DNA of 64,000 nt, taken from positions 1 to 64,000 of the forward strand of contig CAVYJK010000026.1 of assembly GCA_963768765.1 (NCBI GenBank), read 5' to 3'. The notes below the pieces were generated by a model that saw only the letters and a program-made list of their open reading frames with translations, was not told the DNA's origin and searched no databases. Position numbers and translations under genes: made by a program. This document shows positions 33,543 to 41,313 of this stretch, piece by piece. The stretch comes from DASWLF01 sp963768765. Lineage in GTDB: Bacteria > Desulfobacterota > Desulfobaccia > Desulfobaccales > 0-14-0-80-60-11. Position 1 is the stretch's first letter; each line of letters begins with the position of its first letter.

Positions 33543-34927
33543 GCGCCTCCCGGCGGCATATGAATGGCCTGGCCATGGAGGGCCTGGGCCACTTCCAGCA
33601 CCGCCTCGGACAAGGTCGGGTGCGCGTGGATGGTCTCCATTATCACCCGGCTGGTGAGTCCGCCCCGCATGGCCACCGCAATTTCATGGATCAGGTCCGC
33701 GGCGTGGGGCCCGATGATGTGGGCCCCCAGGATCTGGTCGGTCTGGGCATGGGCAATGATCTTCACCAAACCTTCCAGCTCTCCCAAGCACTGGCCCATC
33801 CCCAAGGATTTAAAGGGAAAGCGGGCCACCTTGATGGGGTATTTGACCTCGGCTTCCTCCTCCGAAACCCCCACGGCGGCGTACTCCGGCATAGTGAAGG
33901 TGCAGCGGGGCACGACCTGATAGTCCATGATGCTTCCAAGACCCAAGGCGTGCTCCGCGGCGCAGATGCCCTCGGCAAAGGCCACGTGGGCCAGGAGCCA
34001 CCCCCCGATAACATCGCCCGCGGCATAGACGCCCCGCACATTGGTCATCAAGTGCTCGTCCACCACGATACGCCCCTTCTCCAGTTCAACACCCAACTCT
34101 TCCAGGCCAAGGGCCTCGGTGTTGAAACGCCTGCCCACCGCCAGAAGGATGGTGTCCGGGCTAAGCTCAGTGCCATCGGCGAGCCGGACAGTAAACTGCT
34201 CTCCCGCCGCAGTAGCTTCCGTTACTTGGACGCCGCACTTGACCGTGATCTTGCGCCGCTTGAGCACGCCCGCCAGATATTCCGCCATTTCCGCGTCGTC
34301 GTAAGGCAGCAGGCGGTCCAGGGCTTCCACCAGGGTAATTTCACAGCCCAGTTCCCGGAAAATGGCGGCCATCTCCACCCCCACCGCGCCCCCGCCTACT
34401 ACCAGCATATGTTCGGGAAGGTAATCGATGGTAAGAATCTCGTCGGCCAGGAAGACCCGGGGATTCTGGGGAAACAGCGGCAGGCGGGCCGGGCGGGAGC
34501 CGGTGGCGATCACCACTTTGGCGGCCTCTATGAGGCTAACCTGTCCCTCCTGCTCCACTTCAATTTTATTCGGGGCAATTAATCGGCCTCTGCCCTCCAC
34601 CAGGGCGATGCGGTGCGCCTGGAAGAGACGGCCGATGCTGGCTCTCAGCCCAGAAACCACCCGCTCTTTGCGGGCGATGATGGCCTGGATGTCAGGGTTT
34701 GCCTCCACGGGCTGAAAGCCGTATTCCCGGGCCCGGCGCATGGCCCTGCCCACCTCGGCGGAGGCCCTGACCGTCTTGGTGGGGATGCAGCCCCAGTTGA
34801 GGCAGACGCCGCCCAGGAATCTTTCCTCCACCACCGCCACCTGCGCCCCCAGTTGGGCCGCCCGGATAGCGCCCTGGTAGCCCGCCGGGCCGCCTCCCAG
34901 GAAGGCAATGTCGTATGCTGCCGGCAT
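33539..34927 (-). CDS. lpd: Dihydrolipoamide dehydrogenase
   Basis: FAD-linked NAD+ reductase of lipoyl dithiols. 462 residues. FAD-binding FLGGGPAGYQGAIRAAQLGAQV, redox disulfide GGVCLNWGCIPTK, NAD-binding VVGGGAVGVEMAAIF, second FAD motif VYAAGDVIGGWLLAHVAF, and the C-terminal His-Glu pair in HAHPTLSEAVLE. Full length. Would recycle the dihydrolipoyl form of the island's GcvH-like carrier, in either direction. Operonic with lipA (ATGA overlap) and OsmC (9 bases). Confidence 0.96.
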   Translation of the reverse strand: MPAAYDIAFLGGGPAGYQGAIRAAQLGAQVAVVEERFLGGVCLNWGCIPTKTVRASAEVGRAMRRAREYGFQPVEANPDIQAIIARKERVVSGLRASIGRLFQAHRIALVEGRGRLIAPNKIEVEQEGQVSLIEAAKVVIATGSRPARLPLFPQNPRVFLADEILTIDYLPEHMLVVGGGAVGVEMAAIFRELGCEITLVEALDRLLPYDDAEMAEYLAGVLKRRKITVKCGVQVTEATAAGEQFTVRLADGTELSPDTILLAVGRRFNTEALGLEELGVELEKGRIVVDEHLMTNVRGVYAAGDVIGGWLLAHVAFAEGICAAEHALGLGSIMDYQVVPRCTFTMPEYAAVGVSEEEAEVKYPIKVARFPFKSLGMGQCLGELEGLVKIIAHAQTDQILGAHIIGPHAADLIHEIAVAMRGGLTSRVIMETIHAHPTLSEAVLEVAQALHGQAIHMPPGGA

Positions 34928-34936
34928 GGGAGTTCC

Positions 34937-35360
34937 TTACTGGATCACGATGTCCGGTTTAATGACGAGTTCGGACTTGAAGGACTGGTTGATGGTGGAG
35001 TACTTCATGGCCATGTCCAGAGCCCGCTGCACCATCTCCCTGGGTTTGCCCTTGACCACAATCCTGGGATAAAAGGTCACCCGCTTAAACCAGGAGGTGC
35101 GGTCCAGGTGTTCCTCGACCTCGCCCTCGACTTTGATCTCCAGAGAGACCAGATCCATTTTGAAGCGTTCCGCAGCCCAGACCACCATCATGAAGTAGCA
35201 GGTATTGGCCGAGGCCACAAAGGCGTCTTCCGGAGTAAGGACACCTGCCTTCCCAAACAGGTCCGGCGGCGCTGAGAATTCCATTTCCACGCCATTTTGC
35301 ATCCAGGTATACCCCAGATGCTCGCCCTCGCCATTCCACTTTGTTCTTGTAAATTGCCAT
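34937..35360 (-). CDS. OsmC-family thiol peroxidase-like protein (frameshifted)
   Basis: About 140 residues. N-terminus MAIYKNKVEW at 35360, then one indel near 35330, and GEGEHLGYTWMQNGVEMEFSAPPDLFGKAGVLTPEDAFVASANTCYFMMVVWAA to the stop at 34937. The N-terminal YKNKVEW, ASANTCYF with the first conserved cysteine, and the C-terminal SFKSELVIKPDI fit OsmC (PF02566). The second OsmC-type Cys position is not obvious (IKVEGEVEEHLD region), so peroxidase activity is uncertain. OsmC/Ohr proteins use lipoyl-Lpd systems as reductants, which suits the adjacent lpd. Confidence 0.75.
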
Positions 35361-35393
35361 GCACAGCTCCTCTAAGGATCACGAATCCAGGGA

Positions 35394-35647
35394 TCAGGGT
35401 ACGACTTCCGGAAGGTATTCTCTCCCCATCTTGTGCCCGCGGCGACCACCGCGGCAAAGACGGTCTCCGGCTGACCAGGACGGATTCAAAGCGCACCGAG
35501 AACATGTCTTGGTCGGGGTGGTAGGTTACTGCCCAGCACCCCCGTTACCTGGAGCAATTCGGCGCGCACCGCGTCGGGGCAGCCCATTCAGGTGAAGCCT
35601 CCCTCCTGCATCATCCCCTTGACGCGCATCCGCAGGTCGGTGATCAA
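35394..35647 (-). CDS. HMA-domain metal-binding protein with in-frame UGA (putative selenoprotein, frameshifted)
   Basis: From TTG at 35647 (AGGAAG upstream): ITDLRMRVKGMMQEGGFT, TGA (35588-35590), MGCPDAVRAELLQVTGVLG. MerP/CopZ-type HMA domains have GxxCxxC at this point, so TGA replaces the first metal-binding Cys, giving a U-xx-C site. The domain goes on in shifted frames: TYHPDQDMFSVRFESVLVS (indel near 35535) and PETVFAAVVAAG (indel near 35478), to a likely stop at 35394. A hairpin follows the TGA. Between DGC and OsmC genes in the island. The Sec reading rests on the Cys-aligned position and domain continuity; the indels reduce certainty. Confidence 0.62.
35563..35573 (-). promoter_or_regulatory. 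Candidate SECIS hairpin of the HMA gene
   Basis: RNA CGCG-GUG-CGCG at offsets 15-25 after the UGA: four-pair stem, three-base loop beginning with G. Meets the loose bacterial SECIS pattern but is the weakest of the four. Confidence 0.4.
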
Positions 35648-35649
35648 GA

Positions 35650-36057
35650 CTATTCTTCCTCCAGTACCTCGTCCACCGCCCTGGCGATTTCTGTTGCCAC
35701 CGCCTTGACCGCCGCATCCTCCTCCGGCCCGAAATGGCGCAGCTTGGTCGGGGGGGGCAGGCCGTGCTTCTTGAGAATCTCGGGGATGGAGAGCGATTTG
35801 CTGGGTTTCCCCGACAGCATCTCGGTGGCCTTGGCGGCGCACATCTTGTCGCAGCCGTCCACCGTGATGGTGGGGTAATTTTGGGCAAAGGTTCGCTCCT
35901 CTTCGCCGCCGGCAATAAACAAGGGCAGGCAGATGGTGACGGTCTCGCCGGGGCGCTCATCTAGCACCTTGCGACAGGCCAGGCGGCACAGGGTGCCCTC
36001 GGGGATCTCCTCGCCGCTACAGGAGACGATGCCCACTTTTTGCACCTGGATGTCCAT
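35650..36057 (-). CDS. DGC-domain putative zinc-binding protein, copy 1
   Basis: 135 residues of the DGC family (PF08859). Conserved cysteines in VGIVSCSGEEIPEGTLCRLACRKVL, TICLPLF, and the signature ITVDGCDKMCAAKATEML that names the family. C-terminal helix VKAVATEIARAVDEVLEE. DGC proteins are common beside arsenic genes, and their cysteine-rich core may bind As(III) or zinc; the specific role is not established. Stop overlaps the TTG-start HMA gene region; start overlaps the second DGC gene by one base. Confidence 0.85.
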   Translation of the reverse strand: MDIQVQKVGIVSCSGEEIPEGTLCRLACRKVLDERPGETVTICLPLFIAGGEEERTFAQNYPTITVDGCDKMCAAKATEMLSGKPSKSLSIPEILKKHGLPPPTKLRHFGPEEDAAVKAVATEIARAVDEVLEEE

Positions 36058-36470
36058 CAGTCCTCCCCGGCGGCGAGTTCGTCCACCACCTTGGCCACTT
36101 CTGCCGCTGCCACCTGGGCCAGCTTCCGGCCGGTATCATTAACTTCCGCAATGCCTTCCGGCTTAAGGTCCTTGTGTTCTTTGTAAAACTTGATGGCCTC
36201 GTAGGCCTTGGCCACCCGGCCGCCCACTGCCTCCACGCTCTTTTTGGCGCAGTCCTTGGGGCAACCGTCGATGGTGATCACCGGGTTTTCCGTTACCAAA
36301 GCCACCGCCTCGGGATCGTTGATCACTAAGAGCGGCAGGCAGGTAAGGGTAGCCAATCCGGGCCGCACCTTTTCCACCAGCTCATAGGCAGTCTCCCGGG
36401 CCACGGCGCCGTAAACCTTGCCGATGCCGCTGCAAGGGAGCACCACCACTTTCTTGTGCTTCTTACCCAT
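36057..36470 (-). CDS. DGC-domain putative zinc-binding protein, copy 2
   Basis: 137 residues, paralog of copy 1: VVVLPCSGIGKVYGAVARETAYELVEK, ATLTCLPLLVIND, VITIDGCPKDCAKKSVEAVGG. Ends in a similar helix (QVAAAEVAKVVDEL). Overlaps the gcvH-like gene by eight bases. A third, more distant DGC protein lies at 58038. Tandem copies next to a lipoyl carrier suggest joint action, but that is inference. Confidence 0.85.
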   Translation of the reverse strand: MGKKHKKVVVLPCSGIGKVYGAVARETAYELVEKVRPGLATLTCLPLLVINDPEAVALVTENPVITIDGCPKDCAKKSVEAVGGRVAKAYEAIKFYKEHKDLKPEGIAEVNDTGRKLAQVAAAEVAKVVDELAAGED

Positions 36471-36918
36471 AAAGTTTCTTCGCCTCCTCGGCGATCTTGC
36501 CTTTCATTACTTCGAAGTATTCCTTGGCGTCCATGAGTTGGGCCTTGTCGCCCTCCGGGTCGGTGAGGGCAATACGGTAGATCCAGCCGGCGCCGTAAGG
36601 GTCGTGGTTGATCAGGTAAGGGCTGGCGTCCATCTCCGGGTTGACCTCCGCCACTTTGCCGGACACCGGCGAGATAATGCCGAAGGTGGCCTTGATGGTC
36701 TCGATCTTGCCGATCTCCTGGCCCCGTTTCACCTCGGCGCCTGGCTCCACGGTCTCCAGAAAAGCCACGTCGCCCTTGGCCTTTTGCATGAAGTCGGTAA
36801 GTCCCACGGTGGCGGCGCCGTCCTGAAAATTCGCCCAAAATTCTTCCTGGCTGTACAGATAGCCCACTTTCACCTTGAAGATGAACTTCTCATAGGTGCT
36901 TTCCAGGAATTCTCCCAT
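36463..36918 (-). CDS. GcvH-like lipoyl carrier protein
   Basis: 151 residues. Lipoyl-domain core: WANFQDGAATVGLTDFMQKAKGDVAFLE, EVKRGQEIGKIETIKATFGIISPVSGKV with the acceptor Lys in ETIKA, then VNPEMDASPYLINHDPYGAGWIYRI. It has an N-terminal extension (FLESTYEKFIFKVKVGYLYSQEEF) relative to ordinary H protein. There are no gcvT or gcvP genes nearby; instead lplA, lipA and lpd lie downstream in the same operon. It resembles the stand-alone lipoate-binding proteins used outside glycine cleavage. Confidence 0.9.
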   Translation of the reverse strand: MGEFLESTYEKFIFKVKVGYLYSQEEFWANFQDGAATVGLTDFMQKAKGDVAFLETVEPGAEVKRGQEIGKIETIKATFGIISPVSGKVAEVNPEMDASPYLINHDPYGAGWIYRIALTDPEGDKAQLMDAKEYFEVMKGKIAEEAKKLYG

Positions 36919-37277
36919 GACTCTCTCCTTTGCGTTATCCTAAGAATGTCGCCCACTTCCTTGACGATCTTCTTCACCTGGATGGAACCGGCAAATTTGG
37001 GCTCGCCATTGATAACCACCAGAGGGCCGGGGTATTTCTTGGTGACCAGAAGCTGGCCGATCTCACTCTCTTTCTCCGCTTGGTTTTCCTTGAGATTCAC
37101 ATACTCCACCCTGGTACGGCCGGGATAGCTTTCCTCCAGGGCCGCCCGGAGTTCGGCAACTTTTTGCTGAAACATCGCAGCCACCTCCGGAGTGCAGGGC
37201 AGACTGCCGCAGGCGCATCCTCCCGAAACCCCGGGAAGTTCGAGAATCCTTACGGTAACAACACCATTTGATGCCAT
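36870..37277 (-). CDS. Small thioredoxin-like protein with CxCGxxxC
   Basis: About 120 residues of likely native sequence. Starts MASNGVVTVRILELPGVSGGCACGSLPCTPEVAAMFQQKV, then a helix, a strand (RVEYVNLKENQAEKE) and IGQLLVTKKYPGPLVVINGEPKFAGSIQ, which resembles the thioredoxin cis-Pro strand and last helix. The final ~16 residues overlap the gcvH-like start and may be out of frame. First gene after an ArsR-type operator (37302-37325), so it probably heads the lipoyl sub-operon. Confidence 0.65.
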   Translation of the reverse strand: MASNGVVTVRILELPGVSGGCACGSLPCTPEVAAMFQQKVAELRAALEESYPGRTRVEYVNLKENQAEKESEIGQLLVTKKYPGPLVVINGEPKFAGSIQVKKIVKEVGDILRITQRRESWENSWKAPMRSSSSR

Positions 37278-37301
37278 AGCTTGTTTTCCTCCTATGATTT
37301 A

Positions 37302-37325
37302 TTATAACCGGCTATGCGATTATAA
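37302..37325. promoter_or_regulatory. Putative ArsR-type operator upstream of the lipoyl sub-operon
   Basis: TTATAACCGG-N-TATGCG-ATTATAA: dyad 25 bases upstream of the first start codon (37277). Shares ATAACCGG with the sites at 43426 and 44832. Confidence 0.5.
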
Positions 37326-37414
37326 ACAAGAATACCAAGGTAATTTTTGCCAACTTTGGCAGCTCCCTAAAACCATCTTCGGTTTTTGGCTCCTGCCCCT
37401 GATTCCCAAAAACT

Positions 37415-38173
37415 TCACCGCTGCTTAAAGGCGCTCACTTTAACGCTTATAATTTTTCCCTTCAGCCGCGAATCCATCTCGGTGGCTTCATAAAGGGATT
37501 CGGATACTACGGCCACCTCCGCAAAGCCCGCCAGGCGGATGGTCTCCAGGTACGCCTCCTTTTCCATAGCGCCGGCCAGGCAATCTGCCCAGGCCGCGGC
37601 GCTCTGCCGGACCTCCTCCGGAAGTTCCCCGCCGGTCACCAGGTCGGCGATGAGCAGCCGGCCACCGGGCCTGAGCACCCGGTAAGCTTCCCGGAAGCTG
37701 GCCAGTTTGTCCCGGGTCAGGTTGATCACGCAGTTGCTGATAATCACGTCCACGGAGTCGGCGGCCACCGGCAAGTGCTCGATATCGCCCTGACGGAATT
37801 CCACGTTGGCGAAGCCGTGCTCCCGGGCCAGTTGCTCCCCCCTGGCCACCATGTCTTCCGTCAGGTCCACGCCGATGACCCGGCCGCGTTCCCCAACCCT
37901 TCTCGCCGCCAGAAAGACGTCGATACCTGCCCCGGACCCCAGATCCACCACGGTCTCACCTTCTTTGAGATCGGCCAGGGCGGTGGGGTTGCCGCACCCC
38001 ACACCCAAAATCGCCAGGTCGGGAACCAGACGGAGGTCTTCTTCGGTATAACCCACGGCCAGGCATTGGTCAGTAGTAGTCGGCCCGCAGGAGGGGCAGC
38101 AGAAAGTATCCTCCCCCCGGGCAATCTTCCCGTAGCGATCCGTGATTACCCGCTTGATATCTCTTTCATCCAT
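37415..38173 (-). CDS. arsM: Arsenite S-adenosylmethionine methyltransferase
   Basis: Methylates As(III). 252 residues. SAM-binding EGETVVDLGSGAGIDVFLAARRVG, GVDLTEDMVARG, NVEFRQGDIEHLPV. The ArsM-specific cysteines are in place: CCPSCGP near residue 25, ILGVGCGNP near 60, VDVIISNCVINL near 148, and WADCLAGAMEKEAY near 196. As(III) methylation needs a dithiol reductant; thioredoxin-like and lipoyl proteins are encoded next door. Convincing full-length ArsM. Confidence 0.95.
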   Translation of the reverse strand: MDERDIKRVITDRYGKIARGEDTFCCPSCGPTTTDQCLAVGYTEEDLRLVPDLAILGVGCGNPTALADLKEGETVVDLGSGAGIDVFLAARRVGERGRVIGVDLTEDMVARGEQLAREHGFANVEFRQGDIEHLPVAADSVDVIISNCVINLTRDKLASFREAYRVLRPGGRLLIADLVTGGELPEEVRQSAAAWADCLAGAMEKEAYLETIRLAGFAEVAVVSESLYEATEMDSRLKGKIISVKVSAFKQR

Positions 38174-38206
38174 GCCCTTTTAATTCTCCTTCAGGTGATC
38201 ATGCAA

Positions 38207-38902
38207 TCACCAATTCCTGATTCCCTGGAAAAAGATATAGCAGCCGACAAAAAAGATGAGGCCCCCCGCCGCCTGTTGCAGTAGGGTGCCCACTTTGGCG
38301 CTTTTAGATTGCAAGTAACTCTCTATCACCCCGGTAAAAGTGCCGGCCAGGATGATCAGGGTGCCTTGCCCCAGGGCGTAGGCAAAGAGCAGGGTGCTGC
38401 CGTATGCCACCTCGCCCTTGACCGCGGCCAGGGTCAGGATCACCGCCAACACCGGGGAGGCGCAGGGCGAGAGCACCAGGCCGAACAGCCCCCCTAAAAT
38501 CAAGGCGCCGATCAAGCCGGTGCGCTGGGGCAGGAATTTCTGGGAAGCCCCCCCCAATTTCAGGTTGATGAGTCCGGACAACTGCAAGCCCATGACCATG
38601 AGGATGACTGCCACCACAAAATACCAGTAGGTTCCCACATCGCCGAACATGGTGCCCATGAGGGCTGCGGCCGCGCCCAGGGCCGACATCACCAGGGCCA
38701 GGCCCACCACAAAGGTGAGGGAGTAGAAGAAGGCCTGTTTCTTATTGCCGCCGGCATAGCCGCCGACGAAGCCGATGACCAGGGGGATGCTGGCCAGGAT
38801 GCACGGACTGGCGGTGGCGATCACCCCGCCCAGGTACGAGGCCCCGTAGGCCAGGACGGGGCGGGTCTGCATGACCTGGCCCAGAGATTCACTCCATGCC
38901 AT
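38207..38902 (-). CDS. CcdA/DsbD-core membrane thiol-disulfide exchanger
   Basis: 231 residues, six membrane spans. Redox-active cysteines are in IATASPCILASIP (span 1) and GLVLSPCASPVLAV (span 4), as in CcdA. It moves electrons from cytoplasmic thioredoxin across the membrane. Paired with a secreted thioredoxin gene immediately upstream (39316) and three more secreted thioredoxin-like proteins in the island. So it likely powers the extracytoplasmic half of the pathway. Confidence 0.9.
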   Translation of the reverse strand: MAWSESLGQVMQTRPVLAYGASYLGGVIATASPCILASIPLVIGFVGGYAGGNKKQAFFYSLTFVVGLALVMSALGAAAALMGTMFGDVGTYWYFVVAVILMVMGLQLSGLINLKLGGASQKFLPQRTGLIGALILGGLFGLVLSPCASPVLAVILTLAAVKGEVAYGSTLLFAYALGQGTLIILAGTFTGVIESYLQSKSAKVGTLLQQAAGGLIFFVGCYIFFQGIRNW

Positions 38903-38918
38903 GAAATCGTCTCCTTAT

Positions 38919-39316
38919 TTAGCTGATAAATTTCAGGTCTCGCAGCTTCTGTGATAACCTCTTCCTTGGGTGAGAGGGCCGATATGTCGGTCCACCTCTT
39001 TGCCGGAAGCATCGAAAAAGACCTGGGTGGGGATGAGCATGATCTTGTATTGTTGAAAGAGGGGCATTTCTTTATCGGCATACACCATGCGGAATTCCAC
39101 CTGGTCTCCATGGCTCGGCTTCAATTCCGCCATGACCTCTCTCCATCTCCTCGGCAGGAGGACACAGCCACCGGCGCCGAATTCGTAGAGCGCGGGCTTA
39201 CCTTTGGGCGGAGCCGATCCCTGCGCCTGGGTCGGCAAGGGTTGCCAGAGGACCAGAAAACCTACCACCAGACAAAACAAACCGATAACATAGTGACGCC
39301 AAAATTTCATATGCAC
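38919..39316 (-). CDS. Secreted thioredoxin-like protein (frameshifted)
   Basis: Signal anchor (YVIGLFCLVVGFLVLWQPL), then ALYEFGAGGC, and QVEFRMVYADKEMPLFQQYKIMLIPTQVFFDASGKEVDRHIGPL: the strand and cis-Pro (IPTQVFF) of a thioredoxin that partners CcdA. The expected CxxC after GAGG is disturbed (GCVLLPRRW), and at the C-terminus three frames are needed to reach the natural ending KLRDLKFIS at 38919. Small indels at about 39165 and 38960 explain both. Probably DsbE/TlpA-like partner of the adjacent CcdA. Confidence 0.7.
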
Positions 39317-39354
39317 CCATCCTTATTGAGTGATTAGGGTCAGACTCGCTGACT

Positions 39355-39379
39355 TAATACCCGGATATCCGGATTTATT
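39355..39379. promoter_or_regulatory. Putative ArsR-type operator upstream of the thioredoxin-ccdA pair
   Basis: TAATACCCGGATATCCGG-ATTTATT: CCGGATATCCGG is a perfect 12-base palindrome with AT-rich shoulders, 39 bases upstream of the start at 39316. Confidence 0.45.
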
Positions 39380-39472
39380 CATATTAAACCATTGCAGGAG
39401 GCAAAACCGGCGCGCCCGGATGAACTTTTTTCGTCTGGTACCCAAAAATTCTTCCCTATAGTTCCGCCGGAA

Positions 39473-40348
39473 TTACCGAGACGCCGGCGGAATCAACAGC
39501 ACCGGGCACGTCGCCAGCCGGGAAACATTATGGGCCACGCTGCCCAGGAAAATCTCCTTGATAAAACCTTTCCCCTGAGTGCCCATGACGATTAAGGAAA
39601 TATCTTGAGATTCCAGGACCTGGAGAATGGCCGGCAGGGGGTGGCCCGGATCGAAGACTGGGTGCACCTGAGGAATATCGGCGCCGTTAAGACGCACCGT
39701 CCAGGCATTGAGGGAATCCCGGGCCTTGGCTTCCGCCATGTCCTGATAACCCGGCGGGTAGGCCTCTCCTCCCGGCACATCCAAAGCGTTCAACACCGTG
39801 ACTTGTTCTATTCCTTTTACAGCCAAGCGCTCTACATACTCCAAGGCCCGGAACGAAATTTCCGAAAAGTCCGTAGGCAAGAGCACATGACGGAGGACCT
39901 GGGTGCAGGAGATTTCACACGAGCCCGGTTTACCAGGCATTTTTAATCGCACATTGAGCAGCAACACGGGGTATACGGCATGATGCAACACCGCACAGGT
40001 AAAGCACCCCAGCACCCCTTCCCGCCAGAGCGATTGGCCGTGGGAGCCCACCACGATGAGGTCGGCGCAATAGCGACAGGCGATGTCGTTTAAAGAATCA
40101 GCCGGCAGGCCTACGGGGGTCTCCACCGTCACTTGCAACCCCTGGGCTTCCAGTTGCTGCTGCTGCGCCTCCAGTTTGGGCCGGGCCGCGGCCTGGAGGC
40201 TGCCTTCCATGCCCGCCATAAACTTGACGCTGATCACATAGGTCAAGATTATCTGTTTACACCCCAGGGCTTTAAATTCTCCGGCGCAGGCCACAACTTC
40301 ATCCCAGGCGGGGGACAGGTCGGTGGCCAGGACAATGCGCTCGAACAT
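39473..40348 (-). CDS. Tandem universal stress protein, copy A
   Basis: 291 residues with two UspA domains. Domain 1: MFERIVLATDLSPAWDEVVACAGEFKAL, LIVVGSHGQSLWREGVLGCFTCAVL. Domain 2: RHVLLPTDFSEISFRALEYVERLA, SLIVMGTQGKGFIKEIFLGSVAHNVSRLATCPVLLIPP, with the G-x2-G-x9-GS ATP motif in the second domain. Typical deltaproteobacterial tandem USP. Adjacent to a close paralog, part of the acr3-led minus-strand block. Confidence 0.9.
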   Translation of the reverse strand: MFERIVLATDLSPAWDEVVACAGEFKALGCKQIILTYVISVKFMAGMEGSLQAAARPKLEAQQQQLEAQGLQVTVETPVGLPADSLNDIACRYCADLIVVGSHGQSLWREGVLGCFTCAVLHHAVYPVLLLNVRLKMPGKPGSCEISCTQVLRHVLLPTDFSEISFRALEYVERLAVKGIEQVTVLNALDVPGGEAYPPGYQDMAEAKARDSLNAWTVRLNGADIPQVHPVFDPGHPLPAILQVLESQDISLIVMGTQGKGFIKEIFLGSVAHNVSRLATCPVLLIPPASR

Positions 40349-40392
40349 CTCTCAACTCCTTCTTGGATGAAGCTTTATCCGTCTCCTTGAGG

Positions 40393-41275
40393 TCAGCGCT
40401 GAGCCAACGGGATCAACAGCACCGGGCACGTCGCCAGCCGGGAAACATTATGGGCCACGCTTCCCAGAAAAAGCTCCTTGATAAAACCCTTCCCCTGGGT
40501 GCCCATGACGATTAAGGAAATATCTTGAGATTCCAGGACCTGGAGAATGGCCGGAAGGGGATGCCCCGGGGCAAAGTGGTCGTGAACTACGGGAATCCCG
40601 GCTTTCAAGAGGCGCTGCTGCCATTGCTCCAGCAAGTCCCTGGACGGCTCCCTCGGCGATCTCCTGATATCCCGGAGGATAAGCGTCCCTTCCCGGCACA
40701 TCCAGGGCGGTAAGCAGGGTGACCTGTCCGATTCCCCTGGTCGCCAAAATCTCAACAGATTCACCGGCCCGCACCCCAACTTCGGAAAAATCGGTAGGGA
40801 AGAGGACATGGCGCAATAGTGAGCCGCAATGCAGGCGGCAGGGGTCCGCTTCCTGGTCCTTTTTAACCCTCACGTTAATGAGCAAGGTGGGATACTTGGT
40901 ATGGTGTACCACCGCGGAGGTGAAGCACCCCAGCACCGCCTCCCGCCAAAGAGCAGTCCCGTGGGAGCCCAGCACAATGAGGTCGGCTTCATGGCGGCCG
41001 GCCACCTCATTCAGGGAATGGGCCGGCAACCCAACTGGCATTTCCACTTTTACCTGCAATCCCTGGGCTTCCAGTTGCCGCTGCTGCGCTTCCAGCTTGG
41101 GTCGGACATCGGCCCGTAGCATTTCTTCCAACCCTGACAGGAGTCTGGCAACGATTACGTTGGTCAGGATAACCTGGGAACACCCCAGGGCCTTAAATTC
41201 TCCGGCGCAGGCCACGATTTCATTCCAGGCGGGCGACAGGTCGGTGGCCAGCACAATAGTCTTAAACATGGGCAT
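40393..41275 (-). CDS. Tandem universal stress protein, copy B (frameshifted)
   Basis: Paralog of copy A. N-terminal part (MFKTIVLATDLSPAWNEIVACAGEFKAL, LIVLGSHGTALWREAVLGCFTSAVVHH, RHVLFPTDFSEVGVRAGESVEIL) is intact to about 40645. Then one indel moves to the frame with LLEQWQQRLLKAGIPVVHDHFAPGHPLPAILQVL and MGTQGKGFIKELFLGSVAHNVSRLATCPVLLIPLAQR, ending at 40393. The last ~150 bases are nearly identical to copy A, indicating recent duplication or gene conversion. Confidence 0.82.
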
Positions 41276-41313
41276 ACCTCTTGTGTTTCATGAGACTTCT
41301 TTCTCCCCTCGGA

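Noticed and set aside
36463..36918. Annotating this as part of a glycine cleavage system
   Set aside because: No gcvT, gcvP or other glycine-cleavage gene in the window; the operon partners are lipoate-handling and arsenic genes.
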